A stretch of DNA of 64,000 bases from Herbaspirillum sp. WKF16 (GCF_028993615.1 NZ_CP118632.1:4774001-4838000), one strand, 5' to 3'; counted from the first letter of the stretch, positions 41,986 to 51,262 are shown. The notes: generated by a model from the sequence alone, not told the origin. Translations and numbers: made by a program.

Positions 41986-43749
41986 TCAGAACTCGCCCCG
42001 GTCGCCGCCGCCTGCCGCAGCCTTCCGGGCGGGCTCTTCACCGGGCTTGCTTTCCAGCTTGGGCACGGCCTTGGCCGGCCCTGGCGCGCCGCGCACTGCT
42101 GCCGGCCGGGGCTTGACGGCCGCCCCCGGATTATGGCCATGGTCGTCCGACAGCTTGAAGATGCTGACGTCCTTGAGCAGCCGGTCCGACTGCTCGCGCA
42201 GGCTGCCGGCGGCGGCCGCGGCCTGCTCCACCAGGGCCGCGTTCTGCTGGGTCATGGACTCCATCTGCACGATGGTGTCGTTGACCCGGGCGATGCCGGT
42301 GCTCTGCTCTTCGCTGGCCAGGGTGATCTCGCGCATGATCTCCGCCACGTGGCGCACCGACGACACCAGTTCGCCCATGGTCACGCCCGCCTCGTCGACC
42401 AGCTTGCCGCCGGCGTCCACCTTCTCCACCGAATCGACGATGAGCTCCTTGATCTCCTTGGCGGCGCTGGCGCTGCGCTGGGCCAGCGAGCGCACCTCGG
42501 ACGCCACCACCGCGAAGCCGCGCCCCTGTTCGCCGGCACGCGCCGCCTCCACTGCGGCGTTCAACGCCAGGATGTTGGTCTGGAAGGCCAGGCCGTCGAT
42601 CACGCTGATGATGTCGGCGATCTTGCCGGAACTGGCCTTGATCGACTCCATCGTCTGCACCACGTTGCCCACCACGGCGCCGCCGCGATTGGCCAGTTCC
42701 GAGGCCGAGTTGGCCAGCTGGTTGGCTTCGCGCGCGTTGGCGGTGTTTTGCTGCACGGTGGAGGTCAGCTTGTCCATGGAGCCGGCGGTCTCTTCCAGGC
42801 TGGAGGCCTGCGACTCGGTGCGGCTGGAAAGATCCATGTTGCCGGTGGCGATCTCGCCGGCGGCCACGTTGATGGTTTCGGTGCCATTGCGCACCGTCGA
42901 CACCACCTGCGCCAGGCCCTGCCCGATGCCGTTGATGGCGCCCATCAGGCGGCCGATCTCGTCCTCGCGCCCGGCGTCGAGCTTGACGCGCAGGTCGCCC
43001 GTAGCCAGCCGCTCTGCCGCCTTGAGGCCGCGCTCTAGCTGGTTGCGGATGAACCTGAAGAGCATGCACAGCCCCATGATCGACAACCCCAGCATCGCCG
43101 CCAGCATGCCGATGCACAGCAGGAAGGCGTTGCCGCTGAAGTCGCGCGCGTCCTGCATCTGCTTGCCGGTGCGGGCATCCATCATGGCCACGAAATCGGC
43201 GACCGGCTTCATGATCTGGCCGACGGCGTTTTCATAGGCGAGATCGTTGACCAGCTTGCGCGCCAGCTCCATGTCGGGCTCGCCGGACTTGACATACCTG
43301 CCGCTGCCGTCGTCGAACATGCCCTTGACGGCCGCCATCGCCTTCTCCTCGGTCTTGACCAGCGTCAGCGACAGCGTCTGCGCCTGGCTCAGCTTGGCCA
43401 GCTCCTGCTCGGTGAAGCCGGCCTGCTTCATCTGTTCCATGGTCGACACGGTCACGCCGTTGGCGCGCGGCCTCTTGCCGGTGACCATGGCCACGATATC
43501 GTTGTAGCGGGTCTCGTATTGGCGGTCGCCGGTGGCCACGTAGCTGCGCACCAGGGCAGTCAGGTCTTGCGAGCTTTGCTTGAGTTCCTCGGCCAGCTGG
43601 TACGAACGGTAACGGGCGTCGGCGGCTTCCTGCACCCTGGATTTGGCGTCATGCATCATCTGCACCGTCGCATAGGTCAATGCCGACAGGATGGCCAGGA
43701 CGATGCCAAGCAGCGCGAAGCCGCGCTTGAGCGTGAAGTTGCTTATCAT
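41986..43749 (-). CDS. Methyl-accepting chemotaxis protein
   Basis: This is a 587-aa complete chemoreceptor. It has TM1 (residues about 8-28, LLGIVLAILSALTYATVQMM), a periplasmic four-helix-type sensor of about 180 residues and TM2 (LCIGMLAAMLGLSIMGLCML). A HAMP domain follows (RNQLERGLKAAERLATGDL), then the signalling domain with tip [16 protein letters not shown]. The tail is Pro/Lys/Gly-rich and lacks a CheR-binding pentapeptide. AGGA precedes the ATG at 43749. The ligand is unknown. A 50-aa membrane protein is encoded just upstream on the same strand. Confidence 0.95.
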   Translation of the reverse strand: MISNFTLKRGFALLGIVLAILSALTYATVQMMHDAKSRVQEAADARYRSYQLAEELKQSSQDLTALVRSYVATGDRQYETRYNDIVAMVTGKRPRANGVTVSTMEQMKQAGFTEQELAKLSQAQTLSLTLVKTEEKAMAAVKGMFDDGSGRYVKSGEPDMELARKLVNDLAYENAVGQIMKPVADFVAMMDARTGKQMQDARDFSGNAFLLCIGMLAAMLGLSIMGLCMLFRFIRNQLERGLKAAERLATGDLRVKLDAGREDEIGRLMGAINGIGQGLAQVVSTVRNGTETINVAAGEIATGNMDLSSRTESQASSLEETAGSMDKLTSTVQQNTANAREANQLANSASELANRGGAVVGNVVQTMESIKASSGKIADIISVIDGLAFQTNILALNAAVEAARAGEQGRGFAVVASEVRSLAQRSASAAKEIKELIVDSVEKVDAGGKLVDEAGVTMGELVSSVRHVAEIMREITLASEEQSTGIARVNDTIVQMESMTQQNAALVEQAAAAAGSLREQSDRLLKDVSIFKLSDDHGHNPGAAVKPRPAAVRGAPGPAKAVPKLESKPGEEPARKAAAGGGDRGEF

Positions 43750-43904
43750 GTTTTCCTCAATGGAGTGGCCGCGGCCGTGGGCGGACTCCCGCCTGCCGGC
43801 AGCGTGGTCGGCGCGAACGACAAGGCGCGCGGCGCCCGGATGGCGCCCGGCCGGATGTCAGGAATGCGGCGAAGAAGGGATCCCGGGACTGCGGATGCGC
43901 AAGA

Positions 43905-44057
43905 TCAGCTTCGCCCGCGATGCCAGCCGCGGATGCGGCTGCGCAGGTCGCGCGCGAGGTTCTTTCTCAGAAGGCGGATATGAAGTACGGCGCTGAGCAC
44001 CACCACCGCTGCGGCGGCGGCAACGATGACGACATGCGTCAAGTTGAAGGTTTCCAT
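43905..44057 (-). CDS. Small single-pass membrane protein, 50 aa
   Basis: A short frame on the minus strand runs from ATG 44057 to TGA 43905. The protein starts METFNLTHVV, has one strong membrane segment (about residues 8-30, VVIVAAAAVVVLSAVLHI), and then a very basic tail of 20 residues with nine Arg or Lys. This gives an N-out, C-in topology by the positive-inside rule. AGGGGA lies about 5 nt before the ATG. It is 155 nt upstream of a chemoreceptor gene on the same strand. No family is recognised. Size, ribosome site and the clean TM-plus-basic-tail layout support it, but it is unconfirmed. Confidence 0.6.
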   Translation of the reverse strand: METFNLTHVVIVAAAAAVVVLSAVLHIRLLRKNLARDLRSRIRGWHRGRS

Positions 44058-44268
44058 GATTTTCCCCTCATCATGAGAAAACTGCGGACAAACCGGCGAG
44101 CGCCGGCCCCAGCCCTGTGCGCCGCCTGGCCCGGTTGTGTTTTCCGGTTATCGGCAGCTGTTGAAAACTTACCATGACACCACGGTGGGATGTCGAATAT
44201 TTTCTTTGCAACAACAGGGAAAATTCTCGGATCCGCAACAAAAAGCACGATCGTAATATTTTTTGACC

Positions 44269-44274
44269 TATAAT
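44269..44274 (+). promoter_or_regulatory. TATAAT box upstream of nitronate monooxygenase gene
   Basis: A perfect -10 hexamer lies in an AT-rich stretch 58 nt before the ATG at 44332. No good -35 is seen 17 nt upstream (CACGAT), so the promoter may need an activator. Confidence 0.4.
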
Positions 44275-44331
44275 CGGCAAACCCCTTTGGGCCCCGCGCC
44301 CCTCCGATAACGACAACCAAGAGAGACAAGC

Positions 44332-45303
44332 ATGCACCAGCCCAGCTATCCCAAGGCCCTGCAGGACCTGCGCCTGCCCATCATCTGCTCGCCGATGTTC
44401 ATCGCCAGCGGCCCGGCCCTGGTGGCGGCCCAATGCAAGGCCGGGCTGGTCGGATCGTTTCCCTCGCTCAATGCGCGCCCGGCCGAGCAGCTCGACGTCT
44501 GGCTGACCGACTTGCAGGACGAGCTGGCGCAGTGGCAGCTGCAGCATCCCGGGCGCAAGGTCGGGCCGATCGCGGTGAACCAGATCGTGCATCAGTCCAA
44601 CGACCGCCTGGCGCATGACGTTGCGGTGTGCGTGAAGCACCAGGTGCCCATCATCATCTCCAGCCTGCGCGCGCCGCCCCGGGAAATGCTGGACGCCGTG
44701 CACAGCTACGGCGGCATCGTGCTGCATGACGTGATCTCGATGCGCCACGCCGAGAAGGCGCTGGAGGCAGGCGTGGACGGCCTGATCCTGGTGGCCGCCG
44801 GCGCCGGCGGCCATGCCGGCCCGCTGTCGCCGTTCGCGCTGGTGGGCGAGGTGCGCAAGATGTTCAAGGGCCCGCTGGTGCTGTCGGGCGCGATCGCCAC
44901 CGGCGACGCGGTGCTGGGCGCGCAGGCCATGGGCGCCGACTTCGCCTATATCGGCTCGCGCTGGCTGGCCACCAGGGAGTCCAACGTGGATGAGGCGTAT
45001 CGCCAGGCCATCGTGGAGTCGAGTGCGGCCGACGTGGTGTACACCAACCTGTTCACCGGCGTGCACGGCAATTACCTGAAGAAATCCATCGTCAACGCCG
45101 GCCTCGATCCCGACAACCTGCCCGAGGCCGACAAGACCAAGATGAATTTCGGTTCCGGCGGCGGCAGCAAGGCCAAGGCCTGGCGCGACATCTGGGGCGC
45201 CGGCCAGGGCGTGGGCCTGATGGACGACGTGCCGTCGGTGGCGGAGATGGTCGATCGCCTGGAGGCCGAATACCGCGCGGCGCGCGCGCGGCTGGCGCTG
45301 TAA
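44332..45303 (+). CDS. Nitronate monooxygenase (2-nitropropane dioxygenase family)
   Basis: This 323-aa FMN-dependent TIM-barrel enzyme oxidises alkyl nitronates, protecting against compounds such as propionate 3-nitronate. The phosphate- and flavin-binding glycine-rich stretch LVAAGAGGHAGP contains the family His. The N-terminal PIICSPMFIASGPALVAA and C-terminal GSRWLATRES are typical. The ATG at 44332 follows AAGAGAGAC. It is a single-gene unit ended by the terminator at 45345-45371. Some family members act on other substrates. Confidence 0.92.
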   Translation: MHQPSYPKALQDLRLPIICSPMFIASGPALVAAQCKAGLVGSFPSLNARPAEQLDVWLTDLQDELAQWQLQHPGRKVGPIAVNQIVHQSNDRLAHDVAVCVKHQVPIIISSLRAPPREMLDAVHSYGGIVLHDVISMRHAEKALEAGVDGLILVAAGAGGHAGPLSPFALVGEVRKMFKGPLVLSGAIATGDAVLGAQAMGADFAYIGSRWLATRESNVDEAYRQAIVESSAADVVYTNLFTGVHGNYLKKSIVNAGLDPDNLPEADKTKMNFGSGGGSKAKAWRDIWGAGQGVGLMDDVPSVAEMVDRLEAEYRAARARLAL

Positions 45304-45344
45304 CCGCGCATGGCCGCCGCGGCGGCAGGCATCGGAACCACAGG

Positions 45345-45371
45345 AAGGCGGATCGGCGATCCGCCTTTTTC
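45345..45371 (+). terminator. Rho-independent terminator after nitronate monooxygenase gene
   Basis: The 10-bp stem AAGGCGGATC / GATCCGCCTT has a GGC loop and a T-run, starting 42 nt after the stop. Confidence 0.88.
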
Positions 45372-45680
45372 TTTGCAGCGCCGGCATGCGTGGATTGAAC
45401 CTGGCGCCGCCGGCGCGCATCAAAGCTGTGCATGTCGCGCCAACCCCTCGCCCCTTCCCGGCTTCCGACGCCTGCTGTACGAATCCTCCGTCGGACAAAT
45501 CCCCCAGTTTTCATGCAAGTTGTAACGGTCGGCACTTCTTGTGCGGCGCCCGGTCGTACCTGTTCGCTCACCTCCCCGGCGCGGCAGCGCATCGCTACCA
45601 ACGCCACGGTGATCCGGCCCGCCGGATCCTGCCGCGCACGACCCGGGAGTGGAGAGCCAGATACTTGATGCGAGGACCTT
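45372..45680. other. Leader region of the small hydrophilic protein gene
   Basis: This is about 310 nt between a terminator and the ATG at 45681. Short open frames here have neither ribosome sites nor sensible composition. The section around 45510-45540 is less GC-rich and is a likely promoter region, but no matching -35/-10 pair stands out. Confidence 0.4.
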
Positions 45681-45950
45681 ATGACCAGCTTTCTCAGAAC
45701 CAGAAAAGATCGTCACCCAAAACACGACAAGCCGCGTCTGCCGCACGAGCATGACCAGAGCTTCGACCGGCAGGATGCCGCGCGCAGCGGGCACAAGGTG
45801 GAGCGACAGGAAATCCGCCACGCCTATAACGATATCCGCGAGGGCCAGGTCGATACCGACCTGCGCGGCACCGGCGGACTGGACGAAGCCAACAAGGCGC
45901 CCGGACGCCGCTCCGCCGGCGCCCCGCCCAAGGAGCCGGACGAGGGTTGA
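45681..45950 (+). CDS. Small hydrophilic hypothetical protein, 89 aa
   Basis: This is an 89-residue, highly charged protein with no membrane segment or signal peptide. It is rich in His, Arg, Asp and Gly, with a regular core (VERQEIRHAYNDIREGQVDT) and a disordered Gly/Pro/Ala tail. GAGGA about 6 nt before the ATG supports translation, and a bidirectional terminator follows. The family is not recognised. The composition resembles small stress- or stationary-phase-associated hydrophilic proteins, but that is only an impression. Confidence 0.7.
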   Translation: MTSFLRTRKDRHPKHDKPRLPHEHDQSFDRQDAARSGHKVERQEIRHAYNDIREGQVDTDLRGTGGLDEANKAPGRRSAGAPPKEPDEG

Positions 45951-45997
45951 ATTCCCGGCCGCGGGCGCGCGTCCCGCGAACAGGTAAATGGCAAAAA

Positions 45998-46034
45998 TAA
46001 AAAGGCAGCAGGATCGCTCCTGCTGCCTTTTCTT
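45998..46034. terminator. Bidirectional terminator
   Basis: The 11-bp stem AGGCAGCAGGA / TCCTGCTGCCT has a 4-nt loop and is flanked by an A-rich left side and a T-rich right side. It separates the small hydrophilic protein gene from the convergent hydrolase gene. Confidence 0.9.
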
Positions 46035-46061
46035 TGGCCCGCGTCCGCCAGGGCGCCCCGC

Positions 46062-46757
46062 CTACAGGCCCGATTGCCCCAGCCACCCGCTGATGAGGGC
46101 AAACAGCTCGCCCGGTTTTTCCATCGGCGTCATGTGCCCGCAATCGGCGACGACCTCGAAGCGCGCCTGCGGGATCTGGCGCGCCATTTCTTCCGACTCT
46201 TCCACCGAGCGCAGCCGGTCGTGATCGCTGGCCACGATCAGCACCGGGCAGCGCAGCGCGCGCAGCTGCTCGGCGTTGCTGTCGCGCAGCGTCTGCAATT
46301 GGCGCAGGAACACCTCCTTGCCGTTGGCCAGCGCCATCGCCTGCAGGCGATCGAGCAGCACGCGCTCGGCGCTGCGCGCCGGGTGCAGCGAGGACGCCAG
46401 CGCGCGCGAGGTCAGGCCCTTGAAGGGAGTGCGCTGGGCGATATCGATCTGCGCCTTGGTGGAGGACGACTCCTGTTCGGTCTGCGGCCGCGACGAGGTG
46501 TTGAGCAGCGCCAGCCCCAGCACCCGCTCGGGCGCCTTGAGCGCCACCGCCTGGGCCACGAAGCCCCCCATGGAAAAACCGAACAGCACGAAGCGCTCCG
46601 GCGCCTGGCGCAGCACGGCGTCGGCCATGGCCTGGATGCCGATGTCCTGGCCGAGGTCGCCGAAGGTGAGCGCACCCAGCGTGGCGAGGTCGCCGCGCAT
46701 ATCGTCCCACAGGTGTTCGTTGAGCATGAAGCCCGGCAGCAGGACCAGGTTGCGCAT
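46062..46757 (-). CDS. Alpha/beta-fold hydrolase
   Basis: This 231-aa hydrolase has the oxyanion region LLPGFMLNEHLW, the nucleophile elbow GFSMGG (Ser), an Asp-containing strand (PVLIVASDHDRLRSVEES) and the catalytic His in DCGHMTPMEKP. It resembles small esterases and MhpC/BioH-type hydrolases. The substrate is not evident. The ATG at 46757 is preferred over one nine codons upstream because GGGAG is 8 nt away. It lies 86 nt after the MFS transporter gene on the same strand and may be co-transcribed with it. Confidence 0.88.
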   Translation of the reverse strand: MRNLVLLPGFMLNEHLWDDMRGDLATLGALTFGDLGQDIGIQAMADAVLRQAPERFVLFGFSMGGFVAQAVALKAPERVLGLALLNTSSRPQTEQESSSTKAQIDIAQRTPFKGLTSRALASSLHPARSAERVLLDRLQAMALANGKEVFLRQLQTLRDSNAEQLRALRCPVLIVASDHDRLRSVEESEEMARQIPQARFEVVADCGHMTPMEKPGELFALISGWLGQSGL

Positions 46758-46843
46758 GATGTGTTCTCCCTCGCTTGTGTGCATGGCCGGTGCGGGCTGC
46801 GCCGCATCCGGCCGTTATTCCATGGCGCGCTTGCGGCGCGCGG

Positions 46844-48004
46844 CTACTCCAGCCACTGCGCGCGACTGCTGCAGGCGGCGATCGCCAGGCACAGCGCGCC
46901 GATGAAGGCCATCGCCGCCTGCAGGCCCCAGCCGTGCGCCAGGAAACCCACCGCCGGCGGGCCGATCAGGCTGCCGCTGTAGCCCAGCGTGGCCACCGCC
47001 GCCAGCGCGGTCGAGCCGTGCCGGCCGGCGGCGCTGAAGACGAACGGGAACACCGCCGCCACGCCGGCCCCGGCGATGGCAAAACCCAGGATGGCCAGGC
47101 CCATCGAATGCGCCGCCACCGCGATGAACACCCCCACCGCCGCGCCCAGCGTGCCCAGCGCCACCACCCGGCGCGCGTGGTAGCGCTGCTTGAGGCGGTC
47201 GCCCACCATGCGCACGACCACCATCATGCCGGCAAAGCCGGCGTAGGCCAGCGGCGTGCCGCCGTCGGTGGCGCCGATGTGGTCCTTCATGTAGATCCCG
47301 CTCCAGTCGGCGATCGAGCCTTCGACGATGGCGCCGCAAAAGCCGATTACGCCCAGCACCACCAGGTGCCCGTGCGGAATGGCGAAGATCTTGCGATGCG
47401 GATCGTGCTCCGGGCGGTCGTCCGGCATGGCGAGGTAGCACGCGTACATCGGCCACAGGAACAGCGCCGACACCAGCAGGAAATGCCAGACCGGGGCGAT
47501 GCCCAGGCCGGCGATGCCGCTGGCGATGAGCGCGCCGGAAAAGGTGCCCACGCAGAACCAGCCGTGCAGCATCGACATGATGGGACGCCCGGCCTCCTTC
47601 TCGGCCTGCGCGCCCAGCGCGTTGATGGCCACGTCGAAGCAGCTGGAGGCGGCGCCGTACAGGACGCTTGCCGCCATCAGCGTCCACAGGCCCGGCGCCA
47701 GGCCCAGCAACGGCAGCGAGACCAGCAGCGCCAGCCCGCCGTACAGGGCGCTGTGGCGCGCGCCATAGTGGCCGGTCAGCCAGGCTGCCAGCGGGAAGGA
47801 GCCGACCGCGCCGATGCCGCCGCACAGCAGCACCAGCGAGAGCGTGGCGGCGTCCAGCCGCAGGTGGTCGCGGATGGCGGGAATGCGCGCGGCCCAGCTG
47901 GCGAACACGATGCCCAGCAGCAGGAAGAACAGCGGAATGGCGATACGGCGCCAGCGGGCCTGGCCCGACAGGCCGGCGCGCAAAGGGGAGAGCTTGGTTG
48001 TCAT
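46844..48004 (-). CDS. Major facilitator superfamily transporter, YbjJ/fucose-permease-like
   Basis: This 386-aa protein has about twelve membrane helices. The N-terminal region (LFFLLLGIVFASWAARIPAIRDHL) and the following LVLLCGGIGAVGSFPLAAWL are typical of the YbjJ-type MFS subgroup related to fucose permease. The substrate is unknown. The ATG at 48004 is preferred to a TTG eighteen codons upstream, although neither has a strong ribosome site. It is followed by the alpha/beta hydrolase gene, so import of an ester-containing compound is a possible but unproven link. Confidence 0.88.
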   Translation of the reverse strand: MTTKLSPLRAGLSGQARWRRIAIPLFFLLLGIVFASWAARIPAIRDHLRLDAATLSLVLLCGGIGAVGSFPLAAWLTGHYGARHSALYGGLALLVSLPLLGLAPGLWTLMAASVLYGAASSCFDVAINALGAQAEKEAGRPIMSMLHGWFCVGTFSGALIASGIAGLGIAPVWHFLLVSALFLWPMYACYLAMPDDRPEHDPHRKIFAIPHGHLVVLGVIGFCGAIVEGSIADWSGIYMKDHIGATDGGTPLAYAGFAGMMVVVRMVGDRLKQRYHARRVVALGTLGAAVGVFIAVAAHSMGLAILGFAIAGAGVAAVFPFVFSAAGRHGSTALAAVATLGYSGSLIGPPAVGFLAHGWGLQAAMAFIGALCLAIAACSSRAQWLE

Positions 48005-48102
48005 CGGTACGTCATGAAGGTAAACTGCCTTGGCATTGCAGCCGCTATTATCCGACAACCGGGAGCGCTCGAAGAAAAGAGTCGTGGTCGGCAGGCAGCG
48101 GC

Positions 48103-48128
48103 AGGGCAGCCGTCAGACGGCTGCCCTT
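48103..48128. other. Strong hairpin in a divergent intergenic region
   Basis: The 11-bp perfect stem AGGGCAGCCGT / ACGGCTGCCCT has a 3-nt loop and a weak pyrimidine tract after it on the plus strand. It lies between two genes that both point away, so it ends neither. It may be an attenuator or the end of an unseen small transcript. Confidence 0.4.
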
Positions 48129-48228
48129 CTCAGAGGTTCACGGCGCGCCCCGCGCGCGCCGCCAGACGAAAGATCCAGCCGCTTCTGACCGCACCGCTCG
48201 CGCGCGCTGCAATATTGCAGGGACAGGG

Positions 48229-48828
48229 ATGCCAGTTTCAGAATCAAATCAGATCTACCAGGAAATCGTCAATGCATTGATCGCAATGCACAGGCTCACT
48301 GACGGCTATACGCCCAGCCACGAGGACCGCACCGCGGAACTGTGCGTGGCCATCGCCAGGCACCTGGGGCTGCCGGCCGAGCGCATCGACGTGCTGCACA
48401 TGGCCGCGCAGGTGCACGACATCGGCAAGGCCCGAATCCCGCTGGCGCTGCTCAACAAGCCCGGCCGCATCACCGACGAGGAATACGCCGTACTCAAGAC
48501 GCACGTGCAAAGCGGCTACGACATCCTCAGGCACATCAGCTTCCCCTTCAACCTGGCCGAGATCGTCTGGTGCCATCACGAGTACCTGGACGGCAGCGGC
48601 TACCCGCGCGGCGTGACGGCCGAGTCCATCCCGCTGGAGTCGCGCATCCTGACGGTGTCGGACATCGTCGAATCGATGTCGGCCGACCGCCCCTACCGCA
48701 AGTCGCTGGGCATGGACATCGCGCTCGATGAAATCCGCCGCCTGCGCGGCGCGCGCCTGGATCCGGTGGTGGTGGACGCCTGCCTGGACGTGGTGGGGAA
48801 AAAGCTGTGGCACGAGCACGCGGCGTGA
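48229..48828 (+). CDS. Stand-alone HD-GYP domain phosphodiesterase
   Basis: This 199-aa protein consists almost entirely of an HD-GYP domain, predicted to hydrolyse cyclic di-GMP to GMP. The metal-binding residues look complete: HEDRTAELCVAIARHLGL, HMAAQVHDIGKARIP (HD), HHEYLDGSGYPRG (HHE plus GYP) and VSDIVESMSADRPYR. No receiver, PAS or membrane domain is attached, so activity or localisation would be set by a partner. The ATG at 48229 has AGGGACAGGG before it. Its frame is open upstream, but the N-terminus here matches the domain boundary. Confidence 0.92.
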   Translation: MPVSESNQIYQEIVNALIAMHRLTDGYTPSHEDRTAELCVAIARHLGLPAERIDVLHMAAQVHDIGKARIPLALLNKPGRITDEEYAVLKTHVQSGYDILRHISFPFNLAEIVWCHHEYLDGSGYPRGVTAESIPLESRILTVSDIVESMSADRPYRKSLGMDIALDEIRRLRGARLDPVVVDACLDVVGKKLWHEHAA

Positions 48829-48897
48829 AATAGAAAGACCGCCATTGGGCTACACTGCCGGGACAACAAGCAAAAAGACCTCCGGAGACGCCGCCCC

Positions 48898-50124
48898 ATG
48901 CAGACTACGCAGCACCCCGCCCGCGCCGGCACGCAGGATTTCGCCCTGCGCCATCCCCTGCTGATCGCCCTCGCCCTGTCGATGGGCACCGTCGTCGCGC
49001 TGGGCGTGGCGCGCTTTTCCTACGCGCTGCTGCTGGCGCCGATGCGCGCCGACCTCGGCTGGCCCTACCTGGTCGCCGGCGGCATGAATACCGGCAACGC
49101 CCTGGGCTACCTGCTGGGCGCGCTGGTCACGCCCCTGCTGATGCGGCGCTACCAGGCGCATCGCGTGCTGATCGGCGGCGCCTTCGGCACGGCCCTCTTG
49201 ACCTTCATCCCCGGCTTCGTCACCGATACCGCCGCCCAGCTCTCGCTGCGCGTGGTCACCGGCATCGCCAGCGCCTTCATCTTCGTCGCCGGCGGCTTGC
49301 TGGTGAGCCGCCTGGCCGCGCTGCATCCGCAGCGCGCCGGCCTGTTGCTGGGCCTGTACTACGGCGGCACCGGCATCGGCATCGCGCTGGCGTCGCTGCT
49401 GGTGCCGCCGGTGATGCAGGCGGCCGCCGCGCACGGCGCCGCCCATCCATGGCAATGGGCCTGGCTGCTGCTGGGCGCGCTGGCGCTGGCGGCCAGCGTG
49501 TTCATGTCGCTCCCGGTGCGCCACATCCCCTCGCCCGCCGCGCAGGCGGCGGCGCGCGGCAGCTTTCGCGCGCGCAGCCTCATGTTCGGCCTGCTGGGCT
49601 ACCTCATGTTCGGCCTCGGTTATATCGGCTACATGACCTTCGTCATCGCGCTGCTGAAGGAAGAAGGCATGGCGCCCGAGCGCATCACCCTGTTCTTCAC
49701 GCTGCTGGGGGTGGCGACCTTCGCCTCCTCGCGCATCTGGGCGCGCATGCTGGACCGTTTCCGCGGCGGCCAGTCGCTGGCCATCCTCAACGCGCTGCTG
49801 TGCGCGGCGACCCTGCTGCCGGCCTTCACGACGCAACCGGCGGCAGTGTTCGCCTCGGGCATCCTGTTCGGCGCCTGCTTCCTGTCGGCGGTGGCCTCGA
49901 CCACGGCGATGGTGCGCCACAACCTGCCTCAGGCCGACTGGCCGGCCGGCATCAGCGCCTTCACCATCATCTTCGCGGCCGGCCAGATCGTCGGGCCCAC
50001 CATCGTCGGCTGGATCGCCGACGGCGCCGGCGGGCTGCAGCGCGGATTGATATTCTCGGCGCTGACCCTGCTGGCCGGCGCGCTGCTGGCGTGGCGCCAG
50101 CAGGCCCTGCCCAAACCCGCCTGA
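48898..50124 (+). CDS. YbfB/YjiJ family MFS transporter
   Basis: This 408-aa protein has about twelve membrane helices and the signature VALGVARFSYALLLAPMRADLGW near the N-terminus, which marks the YbfB/YjiJ group of MFS proteins. Substrates of this group are unknown. The ATG at 48898 follows a GGAGACG site. It is 69 nt after the HD-GYP gene and is closed by the bidirectional terminator at 50143-50171. Confidence 0.9.
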   Translation: MQTTQHPARAGTQDFALRHPLLIALALSMGTVVALGVARFSYALLLAPMRADLGWPYLVAGGMNTGNALGYLLGALVTPLLMRRYQAHRVLIGGAFGTALLTFIPGFVTDTAAQLSLRVVTGIASAFIFVAGGLLVSRLAALHPQRAGLLLGLYYGGTGIGIALASLLVPPVMQAAAAHGAAHPWQWAWLLLGALALAASVFMSLPVRHIPSPAAQAAARGSFRARSLMFGLLGYLMFGLGYIGYMTFVIALLKEEGMAPERITLFFTLLGVATFASSRIWARMLDRFRGGQSLAILNALLCAATLLPAFTTQPAAVFASGILFGACFLSAVASTTAMVRHNLPQADWPAGISAFTIIFAAGQIVGPTIVGWIADGAGGLQRGLIFSALTLLAGALLAWRQQALPKPA

Positions 50125-50142
50125 AGCAATATCGCAGGCAAT

Positions 50143-50171
50143 AAAAAAGCGGCCCGGAGGCCGCTTTTTTT
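50143..50171. terminator. Bidirectional terminator between MFS gene and hisC
   Basis: The stem AAAAAGCGGCC / GGCCGCTTTTT has a CGGA loop. The A-run and T-run make it work from both convergent genes. Confidence 0.92.
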
Positions 50172-50185
50172 GTTCGCGCCGCGGC

Positions 50186-51262
50186 TTACGCCAGGTGACG
50201 CCTGAGCGCCTCCACCAGCGTGCCGCAGGCGTCGTCGGTGCCGATGGTGATGCGCAGGAACTGGCTGATGCGCGCGCTGCCGAAGTGGCGCACGATGATG
50301 CCGTCGCCGCGCAACGCCGCCGCCAGCCTGGCCGCGTCATGCAACGGATGGCGCGCGAACACGAAGTTGGCGGCCGAGGGCAGCACCTCGAAGCCGAGCT
50401 GCGTGAGCGAGGCCGTGAGGCGCTCGCGGCTGGCGATGACCATGTCGCAGGTCTTGCGGAAATACTCCTCGTCCTCGATCGCGGCGGTGGCGCCGGCAAT
50501 CGCCGGGCGGTCCAGCGGATAGGAGTTGAAGCTGTTCTTGACCCGCTCCAGCGCGTCGATCAGGTCGGCGTGGCCGATCGCGAAGCCGACCCGCATGCCG
50601 GCCAGCGCGCGCGACTTGGAGAAGGTCTGCACCACCAGCAGGTTGGGATAGCGCCGCACCAGCGGGATCGCGCTCTGGCCGCCGAAGTCGATGTAGGCCT
50701 CGTCCACCACCACCACGCGCTGCGGATTGTCCTGCAGGATGCGCTCGATCTCGGCCAGTCCCATCAGGCAGCCGGTGGGCGCGTTGGGATTGGGGAAGAT
50801 AATGCCGCCGATGGCCTCGCCCTGGCCCAGGTAGTCGTCGGCGCGGATGGTGAAATCCTCAGCCAGCGGCAGCGCGCGGTACTCGACCTGGTACAGGCCG
50901 GCGTAGGTCGGGTAGAAGCTGTAGGTGATGTCCGGGAACAGGATGGGCTTGCCGTGCTGGAGCAGCGCGTGGAACGCGTGCGCCAGCACTTCGTCGGAGC
51001 CGTTGCCGACGAACACTTCGCGCGCGCTGATGCCGTCGGCGGCGTGGCGATGCGCGATGGCCAGCTTGAGCGGTTCGGCGTCCGGGTTCGGGTACAGGCG
51101 CAGGTTGTCGCCGACCTCGCGGGCGATGGCCTCCAGCGCGCGCGGCGAGGGGCCATAGGGGTTCTCGTTGGTGTTGAGCTTGACCAGGTTGGCGATCTTG
51201 GGCTGCTCACCCGGTGTGTAGGGCGTCAGGCGGCTGACGATGGGGCTCCAGAACTTGCTCAT
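50186..51262 (-). CDS. hisC: Histidinol-phosphate aminotransferase
   Basis: This 358-aa fold-type I PLP enzyme transaminates imidazole-acetol phosphate to histidinol phosphate. It has the N-terminal [12 protein letters not shown], the GNGSDE loop, DEAYIDFGG and the PLP lysine in [14 protein letters not shown]. It lies outside any his operon in this window, so it may be a second copy or the dispersed one. Closely related enzymes also act on phenylalanine or tyrosine precursors. Confidence 0.93.
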   Translation of the reverse strand: MSKFWSPIVSRLTPYTPGEQPKIANLVKLNTNENPYGPSPRALEAIAREVGDNLRLYPNPDAEPLKLAIAHRHAADGISAREVFVGNGSDEVLAHAFHALLQHGKPILFPDITYSFYPTYAGLYQVEYRALPLAEDFTIRADDYLGQGEAIGGIIFPNPNAPTGCLMGLAEIERILQDNPQRVVVVDEAYIDFGGQSAIPLVRRYPNLLVVQTFSKSRALAGMRVGFAIGHADLIDALERVKNSFNSYPLDRPAIAGATAAIEDEEYFRKTCDMVIASRERLTASLTQLGFEVLPSAANFVFARHPLHDAARLAAALRGDGIIVRHFGSARISQFLRITIGTDDACGTLVEALRRHLA

